Below, piece after piece: positions 53,298-61,958 of a stretch of DNA of 64,000 nt. The stretch lies in the NCBI RefSeq assembly GCF_002005565.1, contig NZ_BDJC01000003.1, positions 124,001 to 188,000 on the forward strand, given 5' to 3'. Source of the DNA: Streptomyces sp. JHA26 (lineage in GTDB: Bacteria; Actinomycetota; Actinomycetes; Streptomycetales; Streptomycetaceae). The number at the start of each line of letters is the position of its first letter. The stretch's first letter is position 1. The notes beneath the pieces are model-generated. The model saw only the letters and a list, made by a program, of their open reading frames with translations. It was not told the DNA's origin and did no database searches. The position numbers and the translations under genes were made by a program.

Positions 53298-54268
53298 TAC
53301 GTCTCGACGACGGTCTCGTCTGCCTGCGGTTCGAGACGATGAAGGTCGTCTCCGCCCTGGCCGCCGTACGCCACCTGCTCGACACCGGAGCCGTACGCCG
53401 CGGCGACACCCTCATCGACAGCTCCAGCGGCATCTACGCCTACGCCCTAGCCCTGGCCTGCCATCGCCACGGCATGCGCTGCCACATCGTCGGCTCCACC
53501 ACCGTCGACCACACCCTGCGCACCCAACTCGACATACTCGGCGCCCACCTGGAACAGATGCCGCCCAGCAACGACCTCAAGCTGGACCAGAGCCGCCGCG
53601 TCGCCCGCGTCCGGGAGATCCTCCGCGACCATCCGGACTACCACTGGATGCGCCAGTACCACGACGACATCCACTACCTCGGCTACGAGGCCGTCGCCGA
53701 GTCGATCTACGTCCAGACCGGAGGCGGCCCTCTCGTCCTCGTCGGGGGCGTGGGGTCGGGCGCCTCGACCGGCGCCCTCGCCCACTACCTGAGGAAACGG
53801 TCCGTCGATGTGCGGCTCGTCGGCGTCCAGCCGTACGGGAGCGTCACGTTCGGCAGCGCTCACGTCGCAGACCCGGAGATCATCATTGCCGGCATCGGCA
53901 GCTCCATCCCCTTCGGCAACGTCCGCCACGACCTCTACGACACCCTGCACTGGCTCGCCTTCGACGCCGCCCTCGCCGGCAGCGTCGATCTGCTGCGCCG
54001 GCACGCCGTCTTCGCGGGCCTGTCCACGGGTGCCGCCTATCTCGCCGCGTGCTGGGAACACCGTGAAGAGCCCGCCCGCACCGTCCTGTTCATCGCCGCC
54101 GACACCGGACACCGCTACGTCGACACCGTCTTCGCCCGGCACCGGGAGGCGTCCCGGATCGAGGACCTGGTCCCGCGGCAGGTCCGCGGCACCGACGAAC
54201 TCGCGCTCCCGTGGTCACGCATGAACTGGAACGGGTCGTCCGCGCCGGACGAAGCCGTTCTCGGGTAG
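53255..54268 (+). CDS. PLP-dependent cysteine synthase-family (fold type II) enzyme
   Basis: 337 aa. Fold type II layout: probable PLP lysine in FETMKVVSALAAVRHL (~residue 29), the substrate/phosphate loop as SSSGIYAYALA, and a VGGVGSGASTGALAHYL glycine loop. The usual KDR and SGNTG motifs are altered, so it is not plain cysteine synthase. SbnA- and VioB-type relatives use O-phosphoserine to make 2,3-diaminopropionate or its conjugates; with the kinase upstream, a beta-replacement on a phospho-amino acid is plausible. GAGGAG precedes the GTG at 53255. It is the last gene of the operon. Confidence 0.85.
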   Translation: MDDHISEAVGRPDLIRLDDGLVCLRFETMKVVSALAAVRHLLDTGAVRRGDTLIDSSSGIYAYALALACHRHGMRCHIVGSTTVDHTLRTQLDILGAHLEQMPPSNDLKLDQSRRVARVREILRDHPDYHWMRQYHDDIHYLGYEAVAESIYVQTGGGPLVLVGGVGSGASTGALAHYLRKRSVDVRLVGVQPYGSVTFGSAHVADPEIIIAGIGSSIPFGNVRHDLYDTLHWLAFDAALAGSVDLLRRHAVFAGLSTGAAYLAACWEHREEPARTVLFIAADTGHRYVDTVFARHREASRIEDLVPRQVRGTDELALPWSRMNWNGSSAPDEAVLG

Positions 54269-54293
54269 GACCGAGCCGGGCCGCGGGACGTCC

Positions 54294-54500
54294 GTGGCGT
54301 CCAGCAACGGGGGCCAGGCCGCCGCCGAGCCGAGGCGGCCTCGGGCCCTCGTCCTGCGCACACTCATCGGTGAGGGCAACGAGACGTGGCTGCGCGCGGG
54401 CGCGGGAGTCACCGCTCAGTCCAGCCCCGAACGCGAGATCGAGGAGACCTGCGAGAAGCTCCGCAGCGTCGCCCCGCACCTGAGGTACGTCACGGGCTGA
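54294..54500 (+). CDS. short hypothetical ORF
   Basis: 68 codons, rich in Ala/Arg/Glu, with REIEETCEKLRSVAPHL that could be helical. No good ribosome site and no recognised family. It may be a remnant; the remainder of 54269-54700 shows no other feature. Confidence 0.25.
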   Translation: MASSNGGQAAAEPRRPRALVLRTLIGEGNETWLRAGAGVTAQSSPEREIEETCEKLRSVAPHLRYVTG

Positions 54501-54699
54501 CCGCGGTCCGCGTGGCCCAGGCGCCCCTCGGCGGCGGGAACCGGGCCCGTCTTGCCGAAACGTCAAGGAGCACGGCGGCGAGGCCGACTTCCGGAGACAG
54601 CGGGACGCCGCCCCGCCCTGTGACGGGCGGAAACGATCGAACAGGAGTCGTCAGGGCACAGCGCCCCCAAGGACCCACGGCGAACGAACTCGCCGCGTC

Positions 54700-55255
54700 C
54701 ACACCCGGCGGTTCTGACAGGCTTTACCGCGAGCGAGCGGACGACGGCGCCCCCTGGGGAACCCGGGTGAACCCGGTACTGGAAGAGGTCGCGGGCGGGC
54801 TCCCGCCAGGAACCGGGCTTGATCTCGCGTGCGGAACCGGCGGAGACACCTTGTGGCCCGCCACCCGCGGATGACGGGTCACGGCGGTCGACATCTCACC
54901 GACCACTGTGGACCGGCTCACCGATGTCGCTCGTGCCCGAGAACTCGACGAGATCGTCTCGGCCCACTGCCACGACCTGACCCGGAGCGCCCTCCTGCGC
55001 GCCGCGGCCGAATCACTGCGACCAGGCGGGCGGCTCCTCGTCGTCGACCACGGCTCTCTCGCTCCCTTGTCCTGGAACCAGGACAAGGACACACACCTCC
55101 CCACCCCGGACGAGGTCCACGCCGACATTGCACTGCCCACCGCTGCGTGGGCCGTCGAACCGGCCTGCGCGCAAGACCCCCGGGCGATGGGTCCGGGCGG
55201 GCAGTCCGCCACCGTCACCGACCATGTTCTGCTCGTCCGCCGCGCGACCGGCTGA
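54700..55255 (+). pseudogene. SAM-dependent methyltransferase pseudogene
   Basis: The frame begins like a small class I methyltransferase (LYRERADDGAPWG, VLEEVAGGLPPGTGLDLACG for motif I). An in-frame TGA near 54872 replaces an expected Trp. After VTAVDISPTTVDRL the middle third is missing, and the C-terminal ESLRPGGRLLVVDHG...SWNQDKDTHLPTPDEVHAD follows in the same frame. Nonsense mutation plus internal deletion make it non-functional. Confidence 0.75.
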
Positions 55256-55500
55256 GCACGGGATGGCGGACGCCGCCGTCGACATCGAGGCGCCGGCCGG
55301 GTAGGCGGGGTTGTCGCTGTTCCTGGATCCATGCGCCGGCCGCGGAAGGTCGGCGCTGGAGTGCCGGCGCGAACACCGACCGTGCGCATGGACATCGGTT
55401 GGCAGCATTCCATGACGTAGCAATGCGCAGGCGGGAAGCGTGGTCACAGCAGCGCACGATTTTCCTGAAGGTCTTCGGGGCGAAGGCATGCCGATGTACA

Positions 55501-55615
55501 GTGAAGACCGCCCTTGACCTGCACAAAGCAGGCAGGGAGCCGTCTTTCAGGAGTCCAAAGTGCTGCGTACTCTGTTCAAGTCCAAGATCTAGCGTTTGGG
55601 TGTTTCCGCAGGTCA
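55501..55615 (+). repeat. direct repeat, copy B (~115 bp)
   Basis: Second copy of 43213-43327 (offset 12288), in the same orientation, inside the gene-free stretch 55256-55711. The region after it (GGTCAGCATCGGGTCGG) also echoes copy A. It lies between the methyltransferase pseudogene and the end of the TIR cassette. Confidence 0.8.
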
Positions 55616-55711
55616 GAGCCATGATTGCTGCCTCCAGGTCAGCATCGGGTCGGTCGGTGTCCGGTTTGCTGACCTGCACCGCGGCAGGGGGCCTGTTGCC
55701 CTGCTCTGCGA

Positions 55712-56152
55712 CTATTCCCGGCGCGGGGACGGATCCGGCGGGAAGGCCAGGCCGGTGACGTTGCAGGCCTGGACGATCGGGCCGTGCTGGGTGCCGCCGG
55801 AGACGGTGTTGTGCACCGTTGCTGGGCGGCCCGCTGCGGCCGCCAGTCGGCGCAGCGACGCCCCGAGAGCACTCAGTTCCTCGCCGGTGAGCGCTCCGGC
55901 TTCCACCAGCCCGCAGAGACGAGTCTGCCATTCGGCCGCGATGCCGGACGCGGCGCGCCCGTCCGCCGCGGTGCCCGTGAGGAGCAGCCGCGCACGCGCG
56001 TCGTCCAGGCCGGTGATCGTGGTGGTGTCCGCGCCCGCACGTGCCAGGAACCGGCCCATCAGTGCGCGGGCGTGAGTCCAGGAATCAGTGACCATGAGGG
56101 AGACCAGGGTGGTGGCTCCTGATGCCGCCATCGCGGCCAGTTCGGCGTCCAT
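55712..56152 (-). CDS. small protein with C-terminal amyloid-signalling-like motif
   Basis: 146 aa. The N-terminal ~105 residues are predicted helical (ELAAMAASGATTLVSLMVTD, RARLLLTGTAADG...). The C-terminus is ATVHNTVSGGTQHGPIVQAC, resembling actinobacterial amyloid signalling (BASS/RHIM-like) sequences with an HN...G...(V/I)VQA core. The TIR protein of the same operon has ATVHNSIGDVSGTSVQAGDF. AGGAGG sits five bases before the ATG. It is the last gene of the cassette, 44 bp after the two-TM gene. The helical part could be an effector or adaptor domain; no enzyme motif is visible. Confidence 0.75.
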   Translation of the reverse strand: MDAELAAMAASGATTLVSLMVTDSWTHARALMGRFLARAGADTTTITGLDDARARLLLTGTAADGRAASGIAAEWQTRLCGLVEAGALTGEELSALGASLRRLAAAAGRPATVHNTVSGGTQHGPIVQACNVTGLAFPPDPSPRRE

Positions 56153-56196
56153 CGCGTCCTCCTGGATGCGCAGGGATGAAATCTTCCGGTCGACGG

Positions 56197-57273
56197 TCAG
56201 ACCGTGTCGGTCGGCGGCCCTGGGTCGGACGCCGGTTCCGCTCCGGTCTCGGGAGCGGGAGGTCTCGGCGGATCGAATCGGCGTAGGAGGTCCTCCGCTG
56301 TCTCGTGGCGGTTGTGCTGCTCGACGAGCTGCGAGAACTGTCGGGCCAGCATCGCCCGCCGGTCGTCGTCCTCCGTGAAGCCCATAGCTTCGAAGAACCC
56401 CGACAGGTGGTCTGCAGCCGAGGGCTCACGGGCTGGGAGATCGGCGGACTCCGTGCCGATGCCCGGCGTCCAGGGTCCTCCTGGCCGGTTCGGCAGCATC
56501 TCGAGCAGGCGCTCGGGGATGTCGGTGTCGTTGGCAGCGGAGGTCAGCTGTGCCAGCAAGGGGAGGTCGGCCACGGTCTTCGCCACGTGCTCGTCGTTCC
56601 TGGTGAGCCACCACACGACGGCGCTGCCGGTGTCCTTGAGGACGTCCTCGCCCAGATACCGGCGCTTGCTCTGCTCGTACTTGCGCTGGTGCTCCCAGAC
56701 CGCCTCGTCCTTGCGTACGTCGGCGAGCCGGTCGAGACGCTCCTGGTCCTCGTCGGGCAACGTGAGGCTGATGTCCTCCGCCATCGCCCGGAGGTGGCCC
56801 GTGCAATCCGGGCACATGCTGCTGAGGGCGCCGCCGAGTTCGTGCTGAAGGAGCGAGGCGTGGCCGGGCTCCCGCTTCTCAGCGATCGCACGGGCCCGGC
56901 TGAGGACCGCATCGACGGCGAGGCCGGCCGGGTTGACGACCGTCCCACGTCCCGGACCGTCGGCGGAGCACCACCGCACGGTCGCCGAGAAGACGAAGTG
57001 GTAGTCGTCCCAGAGGCTCGGGAGCGCGACTCGGTTGACGCGGTACTCGGTCCGCTCCACCGGGGCGGCCGTGAGCTGCTCCTCGAAGCTGACCGGCACC
57101 GGGCCGCGGCGCTGCGAGGCCACCCGGAAGATCACCGCGGGCAGCACGAGAAGAAGCGCGGCCAGCACCGGCCAGGTCCAGCCGGGCCATCGCTGCACCA
57201 GGCCGGCGATGGTCAGCAGCAGGCCGCACAGAACAGTGAGGAACACGGTCATCGTCTTACGTGTGGTCGTCAT
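56197..57273 (-). CDS. two-transmembrane protein with cytosolic domain
   Basis: 358 aa. Two adjacent hydrophobic helices (residues ~7-27 and 33-50) then a ~300-residue soluble region with no recognised enzymatic motif, a CPDC pair near 205, and an acidic, Pro-rich C-terminus. The ATG overlaps the stop of the NTPase gene (ATGA). In an immune-type cassette such a protein could be a membrane-acting effector or sensor, but nothing in the sequence proves it. Confidence 0.7.
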   Translation of the reverse strand: MTTTRKTMTVFLTVLCGLLLTIAGLVQRWPGWTWPVLAALLLVLPAVIFRVASQRRGPVPVSFEEQLTAAPVERTEYRVNRVALPSLWDDYHFVFSATVRWCSADGPGRGTVVNPAGLAVDAVLSRARAIAEKREPGHASLLQHELGGALSSMCPDCTGHLRAMAEDISLTLPDEDQERLDRLADVRKDEAVWEHQRKYEQSKRRYLGEDVLKDTGSAVVWWLTRNDEHVAKTVADLPLLAQLTSAANDTDIPERLLEMLPNRPGGPWTPGIGTESADLPAREPSAADHLSGFFEAMGFTEDDDRRAMLARQFSQLVEQHNRHETAEDLLRRFDPPRPPAPETGAEPASDPGPPTDTV

Positions 57274-59288
57274 GATCGACTCCCTCTGGCCGATGCCGAC
57301 GGGGCGGCAGGACCGAGGTTCTGTGCCACGCCGATCTTGTAGAGCAATAGGTCGGTCGTCTCGGTGGAGTGGGCGCCGGCGCCCGGGGAGGCGCACTCCG
57401 CCTGGCGTGCGGACGCGTACAACGCGGCGAACGCCGCGCCCCGGTGCTCCCCACATCGGTCGGCGGCAGCGACCAGCAGGTCGAGGAGGATCTCCCCCCG
57501 GTCACCGGCGCCCTCGGCCGCCCAGTGCAGCCAGCTCTGCATCTCTGCCCGTGGTGCCACGCGTCGTCCTTCCGGCCGCGGGATCACGTCGGTCAGCACG
57601 GCGTGCCAGCACGTGATCAGCGAGCGTCTCACCCCCTCCTCGTCGACCAGAGCGCGGGTGGTGACGGAGTGGTCCGTGAGCGGTGCCGGATCGCTGACGC
57701 GCAGAAAGATGACCAGGTCGAACGGTGCGAGGTCGCCGCGTGCCAGCCGGTCGAGCAGCCTTCGGCGCAGCCGTCGGCTCCCGGCCACCAGATCGCACAG
57801 GGCCTGTAGCGCATGGGCCGTGCCGCGCTCACGCCGGGCGAGATGGTGCAGCCGGATCAGGGCGTGGTCCGGATGGTCCAGCGCGAGGACGTCGGCACAG
57901 ACCTGGACCAGCACCTGGGCGAACTCACCGGTCAGTCGGCGGTACGCGCACCACTGGTAGATCCGCTCGCGGAAGTCCCTGCCATGGGTGGGATCCGCGA
58001 GACCGCAGGTGAGCGCCTGGACCGCGGCCTCCGACCGGGCTCTGCCCGCTCCCTGCGCGCTCCACCGTTCGGCGAGCGCGGCGAGCGTGTCCGCCCGCCC
58101 GGTCCGCAGGTACTCGCCCGCCAGCCGGGCCACCAGGCCGTCGCGGACGCCCGGCACGAGATGCGGGTCGCTCGACTCGACGACCCGCGCGGCCCACGCG
58201 CCGAGGTGCGGCCGCAGGTCGGGCATGTGGTCCCAGAAGTGGGCGCGGACGGCGGAGTCGTAGTCCAGCTCGGTGAACCGCACGCGACCGTCCGGCCCGG
58301 AGCGGGCCGAGATCTCCGACAGCCGCTGGGCGAGGTCCTTGCGCTGGAGGAGCGGAATCTCCTCCTCGGAGTGCCCGACCGTGCTCAGCAGAAGCGCGGC
58401 CGCCCGGTGGACGACGTCGGCGTGCGCGCCGTGGAGCATGGACACGGCTATCAGCAGGGCGCGTTGGGAAGCGGCGGGCAAAGCGGCGACACGGTCGGCG
58501 ACTTCGGCCCGGCGCCCGACGCGCGCACGTTTCGCGGCCGCGCACCACTCGGGGAATCCCTCGCCGGGCCCGGCCGTTTCGCGGGCACGGCGTATGCGGT
58601 CGGCGAATTCGGCGATCTCCCGCATGGGTTTGTGTTCGCTCAGGAACTCGTCGACAGTGACGTCGTTCCGGAGGAACTGCTCGTACGGCACGCCGTGGGC
58701 GCGCAGGTGTCGTCTGAGAACTTCCATGGGGAAAGCCGGCGGTCCGATCTCGACACGGAAGTGCTGCAGGTCGGGATCGAGGGCCCCTTCGTGCGGCATG
58801 ACGACGACGAGATGGGCCCGCCGTTCGCGCACCGTCTGGCGCAGGGCGGGGAGGCCGCCTCGGGCCGCATGCCACGGACCGGCCTCCGCGGTGGACAGGT
58901 CGAGCAGCAGCCGGTCGCCCGGGTCGACAAAAGCCGGGTCGTCGTACAGCGGCAGCTCGTCCCGCTCGGCGGGCAGGAGTTCGCGGAAGGCACCCTCGGG
59001 ACGGTGGTGTTCGCGCAACAGCACGCGAGCCGTGGCCGAGCGACCGCTGCCGGGAGCACCGTCGAGGATGACGGTGCCCGTCTCCTCGAGCGTGTCGCGT
59101 GCCCTTCCCATGTTGACCGGAGCGACTAATACCCTCCGGGTCCAGCGCAGTTGGTCATCGGGAAGCTGCCGGAAGACCGGCTTTCGGGGTTCATGGGCAG
59201 CGGAGCCGAGGTTGACGTAGATGTGGCCGTCGCCCGTGTGCGTGACACCCTGCGTGCTCTCGACCCGGGTGGTGTGCTCCGTGCTCAC
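57270..59288 (-). CDS. STAND-like NTPase with altered P-loop
   Basis: 672 aa. A short N-terminal tail (STQGVTHTGDGHIYVNLG) precedes a P-loop domain: ILDGAPGSGRSATA at ~74-87, in which the Walker A lysine is Arg, then DRLLLDLS as a Walker B candidate. The C-terminal ~400 residues are helical and repeat-like, as in the sensor halves of STAND proteins. The GTG start overlaps the TIR gene stop (GTGA). Pairing with a TIR protein in one operon resembles bacterial NLR/TIR defence systems. Whether the Arg-containing loop still binds nucleotide is unknown. Confidence 0.72.
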   Translation of the reverse strand: MSTEHTTRVESTQGVTHTGDGHIYVNLGSAAHEPRKPVFRQLPDDQLRWTRRVLVAPVNMGRARDTLEETGTVILDGAPGSGRSATARVLLREHHRPEGAFRELLPAERDELPLYDDPAFVDPGDRLLLDLSTAEAGPWHAARGGLPALRQTVRERRAHLVVVMPHEGALDPDLQHFRVEIGPPAFPMEVLRRHLRAHGVPYEQFLRNDVTVDEFLSEHKPMREIAEFADRIRRARETAGPGEGFPEWCAAAKRARVGRRAEVADRVAALPAASQRALLIAVSMLHGAHADVVHRAAALLLSTVGHSEEEIPLLQRKDLAQRLSEISARSGPDGRVRFTELDYDSAVRAHFWDHMPDLRPHLGAWAARVVESSDPHLVPGVRDGLVARLAGEYLRTGRADTLAALAERWSAQGAGRARSEAAVQALTCGLADPTHGRDFRERIYQWCAYRRLTGEFAQVLVQVCADVLALDHPDHALIRLHHLARRERGTAHALQALCDLVAGSRRLRRRLLDRLARGDLAPFDLVIFLRVSDPAPLTDHSVTTRALVDEEGVRRSLITCWHAVLTDVIPRPEGRRVAPRAEMQSWLHWAAEGAGDRGEILLDLLVAAADRCGEHRGAAFAALYASARQAECASPGAGAHSTETTDLLLYKIGVAQNLGPAAPSASARGSRS

Positions 59289-60043
59289 CGTCGGTCGTCC
59301 TGGGGCCGCTCCGGCTCCCCGAACCGCTGGTGGACGTCCCCGTGGTGGTCGCCCTCGGTGTACGTCGTCCCGGTGCCCGAAATGTAGCGGTCGCCCGACA
59401 CATGGCGCGAGTTGTTGTAGACGCTGCCGCTGCCCGTGTGGACCGTGCCGTGGGAGTTCTTCACGATCGTGCCGCCGACGTCACCGCTGAAGTCGCCCGC
59501 CTGGACGGACGTTCCGCTCACGTCTCCGATCGAGTTGTGCACGGTGGCCGACGCTGGGGACGGCTCGCCGGGCTCGCTCAGGTCCCGCAGCTCGGGAAGC
59601 AGCTCGCTGACCAGATCACCGATACGCCGGACGCCGCCCTCGGTGTCGTGGGTGCTGTCGAACGGTACGGACTGCAGATCGGCGAGCCGCGCCAGCTCCG
59701 GGGGCAGGGCCGCTTTGCTCAGCCGGTCGGTCTTGCGGCCGTCCAGCACGGGAACGACAATGAGCCCGCACTCGAACGCGGCCTCGATCTCCTTGCGCAC
59801 CCAGTCGTCGGGATCCTGCAGCCGACTGCGGAAGTTCGTCCAGTCCGGTCCTACGACGGCCAGCAGCACGGAGCTGTGGCGTAACGCGGTCAGGAGAACC
59901 TCGGGGTAGGCGTCCCCTGGGGTGATGGACCTGGACGCGCGGAAGACGCGGTCCTGGCCGAAGCGACGTGACAGCTCCTGGTCGAGGAGGGCCGCGGTCC
60001 GCTCGCCGTCGCCGGTGCGGTAGTTGATGAACACGTGGGGCAT
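59285..60043 (-). CDS. TIR-domain protein with amyloid-motif, Gly/Ser-rich tail
   Basis: 252 aa. TIR domain ~1-150: HVFINYRTGDGERTAALLDQ, ASRSITPGDAYPEVLLTAL, SSVLLAVVGPDW, and WVRKEIEAAFE carrying the likely catalytic Glu of NAD-consuming TIRs. The tail (~165-252) has ATVHNSIGDVSGTSVQAGDF and several NS(H/R)-V-SG repeats, which look like an amyloid-prone homotypic interaction segment matching the small protein at 55712. AAGGAG is eight bases before the ATG, 13 bp after the XRE gene. A role as the NADase effector or signal-maker of the cassette is inferred. Confidence 0.85.
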   Translation of the reverse strand: MPHVFINYRTGDGERTAALLDQELSRRFGQDRVFRASRSITPGDAYPEVLLTALRHSSVLLAVVGPDWTNFRSRLQDPDDWVRKEIEAAFECGLIVVPVLDGRKTDRLSKAALPPELARLADLQSVPFDSTHDTEGGVRRIGDLVSELLPELRDLSEPGEPSPASATVHNSIGDVSGTSVQAGDFSGDVGGTIVKNSHGTVHTGSGSVYNNSRHVSGDRYISGTGTTYTEGDHHGDVHQRFGEPERPQDDRR

Positions 60044-60056
60044 GCCAGTGACTCCT

Positions 60057-61349
60057 TCAGATGGTGGAGGGGCGCGACAACGTGCCGAGTCGCGGTCCCA
60101 GCCGGCGTACGGAGGAATGGTTCGCGTGGCGCGCCAGGGCGCGGGCGAGCCGTCTCAGGTCGGCCGTGACCGTGGCGGAACCCACGGCCTCCACTCCGTC
60201 GAGCAGGGGCGCCGCCAGGTCGCAGGCGTGGTCGATCTCGCCGGCCGACGCGTAGGCGAGTGCGCGGCGGACGCCGTACCTGACCTGGGTGCGAACCGCG
60301 TCCTCGTCGACCAGGGCGAGTTGTCGGTCCAGTTCCTCGATCGCCTCCCGCGGCTGTCCGAGATCGACCAGGCACCAGCCGGTGACCATGCCGACCGGAT
60401 CGGGAAGGTGCATGGTGCCGATCACCGGCTCGTCGGTCCCTTCGTCCTGGAGAGAAAGAAGCGCACGCGCGCGGTCCAGCGCGTCCAGACAAGCCCGGCG
60501 ATCACCCGCCAGGGCGTGGCCCTGGGCTTCGCGCTGTGCAGCGAGCCCGCGTATCCGCGGGGGCAGGGCCCTGCTCTGCGCGCGACGGGCCAGAGCGACT
60601 GTCTGCTCGGCGTCGTCCCGGTACAGCGTGACCAGGGCCCGGCGGACCAGCGCGTAACCCGCCAGTGCCCGGTCGCCGCCGGCGGCCGCCAGATCGACCG
60701 CGCGCTGCGTCCACCACAGAGCCGCCCGCTCGTCCCCGGTCTCCTGCACCAGCCAGCCGACGTATTCGGCGTACCGGGACCCAAGGGCCAGCAGGTGGGG
60801 ACGGGTGCCGCTGTCACAGTGGGCGGACAGTTCCCGCAGGGTGTGGGTCTGTGCGATCAGAACGGGCAGGAGTAGACCGGGCGCCACCGTCTGGCCGAGT
60901 CTGCGGTAGTGGGTGAACAGCGAGCGGGAGGCTTCCACCATGTCCGCGCCCGCGGCTGGCGAGGCCGGGCCTGCGCCGTCGGACCGCCACGCCATCAGCG
61001 AAGCGGCACCGGCGCCTATGGCATCCCGTCGACTTAAGGGCTGGAAGGTGTTCGGGCCGTCCGGCGACAACTGCATGATCCAGTCCTCCTCGTGGACAAA
61101 GCCCGGCGCCGGATCGACGGGCGGGTTGGTGGTCTCTGATGCGAGCAGGGACAGCAGGGCCCCGCCGGCCCTGAGGGCGGCGTCACACAGGCGGGCGAGA
61201 TCACGGCTGGGGGCCTTCAGGCCCCGCTCCACCTTGCTCAACTGCGCCTTGCTGTAGTGCACGGAGCCGGACAGGGCGGTGAGGCTGAGCCCTGCCTCCA
61301 GACGCCGCTTCCTCAACTCCTCGCCGAACCCGGTGGACGGCTGTGGCAC
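60057..61349 (-). CDS. XRE-family regulator with TPR-like C-terminus
   Basis: 430 aa. An N-terminal helix-turn-helix (GFGEELRKRRLEAGLSLTAL, then YSKAQLSKVERG) is followed by ~330 residues of helical repeats like those in Streptomyces TPR-containing transcriptional regulators. The GTG at 61349 is chosen because GGAGG lies five bases upstream and the HTH then starts near residue 8. It is the first gene of the five-gene operon and probably represses or senses for it. Confidence 0.87.
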   Translation of the reverse strand: MPQPSTGFGEELRKRRLEAGLSLTALSGSVHYSKAQLSKVERGLKAPSRDLARLCDAALRAGGALLSLLASETTNPPVDPAPGFVHEEDWIMQLSPDGPNTFQPLSRRDAIGAGAASLMAWRSDGAGPASPAAGADMVEASRSLFTHYRRLGQTVAPGLLLPVLIAQTHTLRELSAHCDSGTRPHLLALGSRYAEYVGWLVQETGDERAALWWTQRAVDLAAAGGDRALAGYALVRRALVTLYRDDAEQTVALARRAQSRALPPRIRGLAAQREAQGHALAGDRRACLDALDRARALLSLQDEGTDEPVIGTMHLPDPVGMVTGWCLVDLGQPREAIEELDRQLALVDEDAVRTQVRYGVRRALAYASAGEIDHACDLAAPLLDGVEAVGSATVTADLRRLARALARHANHSSVRRLGPRLGTLSRPSTI

Positions 61350-61504
61350 GGAAACCTCCAACCCCTCCCGCCATCGGCCGAGTCGGCGCTGCACGTAGCG
61401 TGCGGCAGTCTGGCCGGGGCGGACAAGACGATCGATGCTGTTTCCCGTTTCCTTCTCCGACATGGGAACGCGACATGCGCGGCAGGGAGGACCGGAGAAA
61501 CGGA

Positions 61505-61725
61505 CTATCTGGAAGGCGTGCCGAAAAGGGAGACGGTCGTGCGCTCGACCACCCACCGGATGACGTCCAGGCCACTGCCGTGGTCCTCGCCACGCTCGGC
61601 GATCACCGGTGTGATGCCGAGAGCCCGCACAAGACGGCGGTACGTGTCATGGCCGCAGCCGCGGTCCGCGAGCAGGGCATCAGGCCGTCGGCGCGGGCGG
61701 CCGACCGGTCCCGCTACCCGCGGGA
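61505..61725 (-). pseudogene. IS5-family transposase fragment
   Basis: The minus frame reads GRPRRRPDALLADRGCGHDT, then LVRALGITPVIAERGEDHGS and VIRWVVERT, matching the DDE catalytic core end of IS5-family transposases (Asp in ADRG, Glu in VVERT). N-terminal and terminal-repeat parts are missing. Confidence 0.7.
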
Positions 61726-61775
61726 TGTCCTGACCGTCGCCCGCCGGGTGCACTCTCGTCCACTGCGCCGACGCC

Positions 61776-61958
61776 ATGGGCCTCCTCGGGACCGTCGTCA
61801 TTCCCGACGCCGAGACGGAAGCCGCAGCCGACTCCATCGCGGCGGTCCTCCTCCTGACCTGCTGTGCCACGATCACCCGCGCCCGCGAGCGGGGCTGGTC
61901 CCAGGTCGGCAGGGCAGCTGGTTGCTACGCCACCTGGGGTTGTACGGGTAGGCCATGA
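61776..61958 (+). CDS. small conserved ORF in the duplicated block, copy 2
   Basis: 60 codons (MGLLGTVVIPDAETEAAADS...). Partner of the ORF at 43499-43678; both copies remain open despite many differences, which hints at coding, but there is no ribosome site and no known family. It overlaps the border of the IS5 remnant. Confidence 0.3.
   Translation: MGLLGTVVIPDAETEAAADSIAAVLLLTCCATITRARERGWSQVGRAAGCYATWGCTGRP

Noticed and set aside
44442..54268. The cobalamin riboswitch as regulator of the FecCD importer (i.e. a BtuFCD B12 transporter)
   Set aside because: The importer lies 3 kb away beyond two genes on the opposite strand and has its own divergent promoter with a Zur-like box; the riboswitch directly precedes the [2Fe-2S] gene.
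53255..54268. Ordinary cysteine synthase
   Set aside because: The usual KDR and SGNTG motifs are altered and the gene is embedded between a GHMP kinase and metal-related genes, so a specialised beta-replacement enzyme fits better.
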